This document shows positions 7,263 to 7,887 of a DNA stretch of 7,887 bases, piece by piece. The notes below the pieces were generated by a model. The model made no database searches. It saw nothing but the letters and a program-made list of their open reading frames with translations, and had not been told where the DNA came from. The stretch comes from JBHELG01 sp046263195. GTDB taxonomy: Bacteria; Actinomycetota; Nitriliruptoria; Nitriliruptorales; JAHWKO01. The position numbers and the translations under genes were made by a program. The DNA lies in assembly GCA_046263195.1 (NCBI GenBank), contig JBHELG010000022.1:1-7887 (forward strand), in the 5' to 3' direction. Numbering within the stretch: position 1 is the stretch's first letter; each line of letters opens with the position of its first letter.

Positions 7263-7712
7263 ATGAATGCCGAGGGGCCCAAGCGAGCCTACGAGGCGGA
7301 AGCGCGCACGACACAGACCTTGGGGCGGATGCTCTGGAAGGCGCGCCATCACTACGCGGTGTCAGATGGGGCAGCGAACCTGGGCTGCCCAGGCGAGGCG
7401 ATCCTGCCCGGCGAGCTGTTCCTCGCTGGGATCGCCACCTGCGCCATCCAGCTGGTAGAGGTCTTCGCACAGGAGGAGGGGCTTCCGCTCCAAGGGGCCA
7501 ACGTCGCCGTCTGGGGAGACATCGACCCCGCCAACCAGCCTCGCTCTGACGTCACGCTCTTCACCACCGTCGGGCTCGATTTCGAGTTCGTCGGCGTTGC
7601 GCAAGACCAGGCGGAGCACCTCGTCGAGCGCTTCAAGGGCAGGTGACCGCTGTACGGCAGCGTCGCGGTCGCGACCCCTGACATCAGGATCGAGATCCGC
7701 ACTCGCGGCTGA
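7263..7712 (+). CDS. OsmC-family peroxiredoxin-like protein, candidate selenoprotein (UGA at codon 128)
   Basis: ATG at 7263 follows AGGAGG with a 5-nt gap. The product is OsmC/Ohr-like: PGELFLAGIATC places the first catalytic cysteine at residue 60. The frame meets TGA at 7644-7646 (codon 128) after ERFKGR. Without a gap, 21 further codons follow (PLYGSVAVATP, IRIEIRTRG) to a second TGA at 7710. From memory, OsmC relatives read RCPLYG here, so the TGA stands exactly where the second catalytic Cys belongs. The spacing of 68 residues compares with 66 between Cys59 and Cys125 of E. coli OsmC. The extension has G or C at the third position in 19 of 21 codons. Such enzymes reduce organic hydroperoxides with a Cys pair; selenocysteine would make a Cys/Sec pair. 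The alternative is a nonsense Cys-to-stop mutation giving an inactive 127-residue product. No selenocysteine machinery is visible in the window. Confidence 0.75.
7644..7680 (+). promoter_or_regulatory. Candidate bacterial SECIS element after the in-frame UGA
   Basis: Starting 15 nt after the TGA, GTCGC (7662-7666) pairs perfectly with GCGAC (7671-7675) around a GGTC loop (7667-7670). A lower CAG/CTG stem (7658-7660 with 7678-7680) is separated by a small internal loop of c against cc. The loop lies 21-24 nt past the TGA. In E. coli fdhF the SelB-binding hairpin also exposes GGUC, at about the same distance. Bacterial SECIS elements are known to sit within the coding sequence just after UGA with a G at the start of the apical loop. 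SelB recognition is inferred. Confidence 0.6.
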
Positions 7713-7845
7713 TCTCCGGGCAACGACCCTACGTCCTTCTTTGCTCACGGGCTTCGAGGAGCGGCGAATGCGGCGACTTCGTCAGGGTCGCGCTAGCCGT
7801 GGATTGCGGGTGTAGCGGATGTTTCCGCAGGTCAGACGGTGTTTG
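7713..7845. other. Intergenic between OsmC-family gene and tRNA, with small hairpin
   Basis: No gene is seen. A 5-bp hairpin GCGGA/TCCGC with a four-base loop (7815-7828) lies 18 nt downstream of the tRNA 3' end on the minus strand and could be a weak terminator for either converging unit. Confidence 0.25.
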
Positions 7846-7887
7846 CGCCCCCGGGGTGAATCGAACACCCGACACGCGGTTTAGGAA
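7846..7887 (-). tRNA. tRNA-Arg (anticodon CCT), 3' part, cut by window end
   Basis: On the minus strand the sequence begins in the anticodon loop TTCCTAA (7887-7881), giving anticodon CCT for AGG codons. The 3' side of the anticodon stem and a short variable loop follow, then a perfect T arm (GGGTG, loop TTCGATT, CACCC; 7870-7854), the 3' acceptor strand CGGGGGC (7853-7847) and discriminator G at 7846. CCA is not encoded. The D arm, 5' anticodon stem and 5' acceptor strand lie beyond the window, so acceptor pairing cannot be checked. tRNA-Arg(CCT) genes are common integration sites, but no repeat of the 3' end was noticed elsewhere in the window. Confidence 0.9.

Noticed and set aside
7043..7282. 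79-residue minus-strand frame with CGGGGTCVCSEGEH
   Set aside because: It has no supported start, no ribosome site and no recognisable family. The cysteine cluster alone is not enough.
7263..7646. OsmC-family protein ending normally at residue 127
   Set aside because: The conserved C-terminal strand and second redox position follow immediately in the same frame, so the first TGA is more likely recoded or a nonsense mutation than a natural end.
1..7887. CRISPR array, insertion sequence, phage integrase or transposase
   Set aside because: No regularly spaced direct repeats beyond the three-unit promoter array, and no frame with transposase or recombinase motifs was seen on either strand.

Overview
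The window is GC-rich throughout, with strong G/C preference at third codon positions. It carries a mycothiol-type maleylpyruvate isomerase-family gene and a large SARP/AfsR-like regulator, which suggests a high-GC actinomycete-related bacterium, possibly Thermoleophilia-like. No marker gene fixes the taxon. Both ends are cut: the right end stops inside a tRNA-Arg(CCT) gene.

Left part (1-2395), all on the minus strand. In order of transcription there is a secreted four-cysteine protein (2395-1751) closed by a perfect 14-bp GC hairpin. Next come a truncated exported barrel-like protein (1648-about 1260) and the C-terminal part of a SnoaL/NTF2-like protein (about 1265-969), which appear joined head to tail by a deletion. 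A frame-broken stretch that may be a small membrane protein (about 840-545) follows, then a small zinc-finger-like protein (434-114) with its own downstream hairpin.

Middle (2396-5852). A divergent intergenic region separates the secreted protein from a large plus-strand regulator (winged-helix/BTAD, AAA ATPase, TPR). The regulator's reading frame breaks at a run of five G at 4914-4918 and resumes one frame over, so two open frames make one gene of about 1058 residues. The intergenic region holds three CGTNGCA heptamers at an exact 11-bp period. Read on the minus strand, they sit 9 bp before a TANNNT -10-like hexamer of the secreted-protein gene. This is the operator layout known for SARP regulators, so the regulator may control its divergent neighbour.

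Right part (6044-7887). A maleylpyruvate isomerase-family protein (6044-6880) is followed by an OsmC-family peroxiredoxin-like gene (7263-7712). The OsmC frame contains an in-frame TGA exactly where the second catalytic cysteine is expected. Coding continues for 21 normal codons to a second TGA, and a stem-loop with a GGUC apical loop lies about 20 nt after the first TGA. This is a good selenocysteine candidate and the most interesting object in the window. The partial tRNA-Arg lies beyond it on the minus strand.

Several genes here are broken by indels or deletions (550-840, 1260, 4914). This could be genuine decay or sequence error. The TGA in the OsmC gene is not an indel, so it is less easily explained by homopolymer error.
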